From the NCBI RefSeq assembly GCF_011090185.1, contig NZ_JAAFGS010000003.1, positions 558,001 to 622,000 on the forward strand: a DNA stretch of 64,000 nt, read 5' to 3'. A program made the position numbers and the translations under genes. Source of the DNA: Saccharibacillus alkalitolerans (GTDB lineage Bacteria > Bacillota > Bacilli > Paenibacillales > Paenibacillaceae). Under the pieces are notes generated by a model. The model saw nothing but the letters and a program-made list of their open reading frames with translations, was not told where the DNA came from and made no database searches. Shown here in pieces: positions 61,769 to 64,000 of this stretch; position 1 is the stretch's first letter, and the number at the start of each line of letters is the position of its first letter.

Positions 61769-62740
61769 TTGTTCAAGAAAGTACTTACGATCTGCATGTC
61801 TCTCGCAGTTACGGCAAGCCTCGCGGCATGCGGAAGCAACAACAACAGCAACGCGTCGGGCGGAGACGCCGCAGCCAATAACGATACAAAGACGGAAGCC
61901 GCGGGCTTTGTTCCGAAAGAACTGCGCGTTCAATTCGTTCCTTCGCAAAACGCGGAAACGCTCGAAGCCAAAGCGAAGCCGCTCGAGAAGCTGCTCGGCG
62001 ACAAGCTCGGCATTCCGGTAAAAGTCAGCGTTTCTCCTAACTATAACACCATCATCGAAGCCATGTCCGCGAAACAGGTCGACGTAGGCTTCCTGCCTCC
62101 TAACGGTTACGTGCTGGCTCATGACGTCAGAAAATCCGCGGACCTTCTGCTGCAGGCTCAGCGCTACGGCGTCGAAGAAGCAACAGGCGCTCCGACGGAA
62201 GAAAAAGTCGACTTCTACAAATCCTTGATCCTCGTGAAAAAGGATTCCGGCATCAAGAGCCTGGAAGATCTGAAAGGCAAAAAAATGGGCTGGCAGGACG
62301 TTACGTCTTCCGCGGGCTACGTATTCCCGGCGGCTGCCATGATCAAAGAAGGTATGGACCCGACCAAAGACGTTCAGGGCGTTACGCTCAAAGGTCATGA
62401 CCAAGCGGTACTGGCTCTGCTGAACGGACAGGTTGACGCGGTTGCCGTCTTCCAGGACGCGCGCAACACGGTCAAAGGCGACGTTCCGGACGTATTCGAC
62501 AAGACGGAAATTCTGTATGCTACGGACAAGATCCCGAACGACACGATCAGCGTGCGCAACGACATGTCGCAGGAGTGGAAAGACAAGATTGCCGACGCGT
62601 TCATCGCGCTGGGCGAAGATCCGGAAGGCCAAAAAGTCATCAATGACGTATACACGCACGTGGGTTATGCGAAAGGCGACGACGCTAACTTCAATATCGT
62701 TCGTGAATCCGCTGAAGCGGTCGGCCAAAAAATCGAGTAG
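61769..62740 (+). CDS. phnD: Phosphonate/phosphite/phosphate ABC transporter binding lipoprotein
   Basis: A 323-residue PhnD-family solute-binding lipoprotein. The signal peptide ends in lipobox LAAC (Cys21), then comes an Asn/Ser/Ala-rich linker. Core motifs: 'LRVQFVPSQNAETLEAKAKPLEKLLGDKLGIPVKVSVSPNYNTIIEAMSAKQVDVGFLPPNGYVLA' and 'DLKGKKMGWQDVTSSAGYVFPAAAMIKEG'. TTG 61769 is 9 bp after AAGGGGG and gives the canonical MFKKVL signal start. A longer in-frame extension upstream has no coding character. First gene of phnD-phnC-phnE. Confidence 0.92.
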   Translation: MFKKVLTICMSLAVTASLAACGSNNNSNASGGDAAANNDTKTEAAGFVPKELRVQFVPSQNAETLEAKAKPLEKLLGDKLGIPVKVSVSPNYNTIIEAMSAKQVDVGFLPPNGYVLAHDVRKSADLLLQAQRYGVEEATGAPTEEKVDFYKSLILVKKDSGIKSLEDLKGKKMGWQDVTSSAGYVFPAAAMIKEGMDPTKDVQGVTLKGHDQAVLALLNGQVDAVAVFQDARNTVKGDVPDVFDKTEILYATDKIPNDTISVRNDMSQEWKDKIADAFIALGEDPEGQKVINDVYTHVGYAKGDDANFNIVRESAEAVGQKIE

Positions 62741-62941
62741 TTCTAATCTTCGCCAGTTCAGGAGCGTTATGGTATAATTTCGGCAAAACCTATCCAAACG
62801 CGCCCTCTCCGTTCTTTCATGCAGCGCCGCTTGCGGTTTTTTACAGCCGCCAGCGGCGCTGTGCGGCGTTTGGAGACGGTACGAATCCAACCGGTTCTTC
62901 CCCGCCAAGCAGGGATGCGAATCCGGAGAAAGCGGGCAACG

Positions 62942-63736
62942 ATGATCGAATTTAAAAATGTAATCAAGCAGTATCCCAACGGCACGATCGGCCTGAATAA
63001 CATCAATCTCACGATTAAAGAAGGCGAGTTCGTCGTCATCGTCGGATTGTCCGGCGCGGGCAAATCGACGCTGCTGCGTTCCATCAACCGTCTGCACGAC
63101 ATCAGCGCGGGCGAGATTCTCGTCGACGGCAAATCGGTCACCCGGGCAAACGGCAAGCAGCTTCGCCGCATCCGCCGAGATATCGGCATGATTTTCCAGA
63201 GCTTCAATCTCGTAAAACGGGCGACCGTGCTGCGCAACGTGCTGTCCGGCCGCGTCGGCTACCATTCCACGTTCAGCACGATGTTCGGCTACTTCCCGAA
63301 AGAAGACCATGAAATCTCGCTGGACGCGCTGAGCCGCGTCAATATCCGCGAGAAAGCTTTCACACGCGCCGATCAGCTGTCCGGCGGACAGCAGCAGCGG
63401 GTTTCGATCGCGCGCGCGCTGGCCCAGCAGCCCAAAGTCATTCTGGCCGACGAGCCGGTCGCTTCCCTTGATCCGCTGACGACCCGCCAGGTCATGGACG
63501 ATCTCCAGCGAATTAACCGCGATCTGAAGATCACGACGATCGTCAACCTGCACTTCATCGATCTGGCCCGCGAATACGCGACGCGCATCATCGGCCTTCG
63601 CGCCGGCGAAGTCGTGTTCGACGGTCCGGTCTCCGAAGCAACCGACGCGAAATTCGCCGAAATCTACGGCCGTCCGATCAACGAGGACGAGCTGCTTGCG
63701 GCCGAGGCTGCAAAAAAAGGAGGCGCAACGGTATGA
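62942..63736 (+). CDS. phnC: Phosphonate ABC transporter ATP-binding protein
   Basis: A 264-residue ATPase. Walker A '[17 protein letters not shown]' near residue 35, Q-loop '[36 protein letters not shown]' with the PhnC-specific insertion, signature '[15 protein letters not shown]', Walker B '[12 protein letters not shown]', His-switch 'IVNLHFID'. ATG 62942 follows GGAGAAAGCGGG. It overlaps phnE by 4 bp. Confidence 0.94.
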   Translation: MIEFKNVIKQYPNGTIGLNNINLTIKEGEFVVIVGLSGAGKSTLLRSINRLHDISAGEILVDGKSVTRANGKQLRRIRRDIGMIFQSFNLVKRATVLRNVLSGRVGYHSTFSTMFGYFPKEDHEISLDALSRVNIREKAFTRADQLSGGQQQRVSIARALAQQPKVILADEPVASLDPLTTRQVMDDLQRINRDLKITTIVNLHFIDLAREYATRIIGLRAGEVVFDGPVSEATDAKFAEIYGRPINEDELLAAEAAKKGGATV

Positions 63737-64000
63737 CGCCCGCTCCCAAGCCGGAAGCGGCGGAAGTAGGCGCGCCTCCTCCTCCGCCTTCCAAAAAGCC
63801 GGCCCCGACCATCGAATCCAAAGGCCTTCAACGTTATAAAATGCTCGGAACCTGGCTGCTGTTTATCGCCGTTCTGATCGTCTGCCTGGTCAGCGTGGAC
63901 GCCGATTTCACGGCCCTGTTCAGCCAGAACGCCCGCGACAATATGGGACGCATCCTGGGCGAAATGGCCCGTCCGGATTGGAGCTATGCCGAAGATATTT
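63733..64000 (+). CDS. phnE: Phosphonate ABC transporter permease, N-terminal part
   Basis: Only the first 89 codons are in the window. The start overlaps the phnC stop (ATGA). Residues 1-33 are an unusual Pro/Ala/Lys-rich cytoplasmic extension ('[20 protein letters not shown]'), then a first transmembrane helix ('[21 protein letters not shown]') and '[18 protein letters not shown]', which matches the start of PhnE permeases. Assignment rests on this and on the phnD-phnC context. Confidence 0.88.
   Translation, partial: MTPAPKPEAAEVGAPPPPPSKKPAPTIESKGLQRYKMLGTWLLFIAVLIVCLVSVDADFTALFSQNARDNMGRILGEMARPDWSYAEDI

Noticed and set aside
61390-61878. 162-codon frame on the minus strand over the phnD upstream region
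   Set aside because: It covers the PhoP box and phnD signal peptide in antisense and lacks a ribosome site.
61718-63553. Open frame of 611 codons on the minus strand opposite phnD and phnC
   Set aside because: Antisense to two clear transporter genes; Arg/Phe/Val-rich, no motif.

Overview
The window is one continuous piece of a GC-rich Bacillota chromosome, most likely Paenibacillaceae (Saccharibacillus or Paenibacillus-like). The signs are strong AGGAGG ribosome sites, U-tract terminators, a T-box leader on the branched-chain amino acid operon, an infC-rpmI-rplT operon with an ATT-started infC, Bacillus-type nupNOPQ and ytqAB (mnmL-mnmM) gene sets, and Fur and PhoP type boxes. I saw no prophage, insertion sequence, integrase or CRISPR array. 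Gene names are assigned from motifs in the translated sequence, not from database searches.

Layout. 1-5.5 kb: end of a LacI-type regulator and the sucrose operon scrB-scrK-scrA, with three identical operator palindromes in front. 5.5-8.4 kb: a small unknown protein, tRNA-Gly and tRNA-Pro, and a membrane GGDEF-EAL protein. 8.7-11.3 kb: ferrous iron uptake, feoA-feoB plus a Cys-rich membrane protein, behind a Fur box. 11.4-17.3 kb: a MoxR ATPase with two consecutive DUF58/DUF4129 pairs. 17.5-19.1 kb: two unknown proteins and a 2-Cys peroxiredoxin. 19.2-27.5 kb: ilvB-ilvN-ilvC-leuA and leuB, led by a leucine T-box; an aldo/keto reductase on the other strand sits between leuA and leuB. 27.7-32.4 kb: a nucleoside ABC importer. 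32.8-34.2 kb: rplT, rpmI, infC. 34.2-38.9 kb: a family 2 glycosyltransferase, a PAP2 phosphatase, a diacylglycerol glucosyltransferase-like protein and trmB. 39.2-43.2 kb: mnmL-mnmM, a repeat-rich gap and a lysophospholipase-like hydrolase. 43.3-49.8 kb: recQ, an RluA-like protein with an altered catalytic motif, a large unknown protein and a cyclodeaminase-family protein. 50-59.3 kb: two Opp-type permeases without partners, an EamA transporter, an SgrR-type regulator, a DUF421 protein, a Gfo/Idh/MocA oxidoreductase, a BCCT transporter and an ApbE lipoprotein. 59.5-64 kb: a 5'-nucleotidase-family enzyme divergent from phnD-phnC-phnE, with a PhoP-type box in front of phnD.

The window is mostly housekeeping and nutrient uptake. 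I found no clear new defence or mobile system. The points most worth a second look are the doubled DUF58/DUF4129 cassette with its own internal terminator and promoter, the RluA-like protein whose catalytic Asp is Glu, a 24-bp repeat family (two direct copies, one inverted) around a terminator at 41.5-41.7 kb, the orphan permease pair, and several unusual start codons (ATT for infC, possible CTG for a permease and the nucleotidase).
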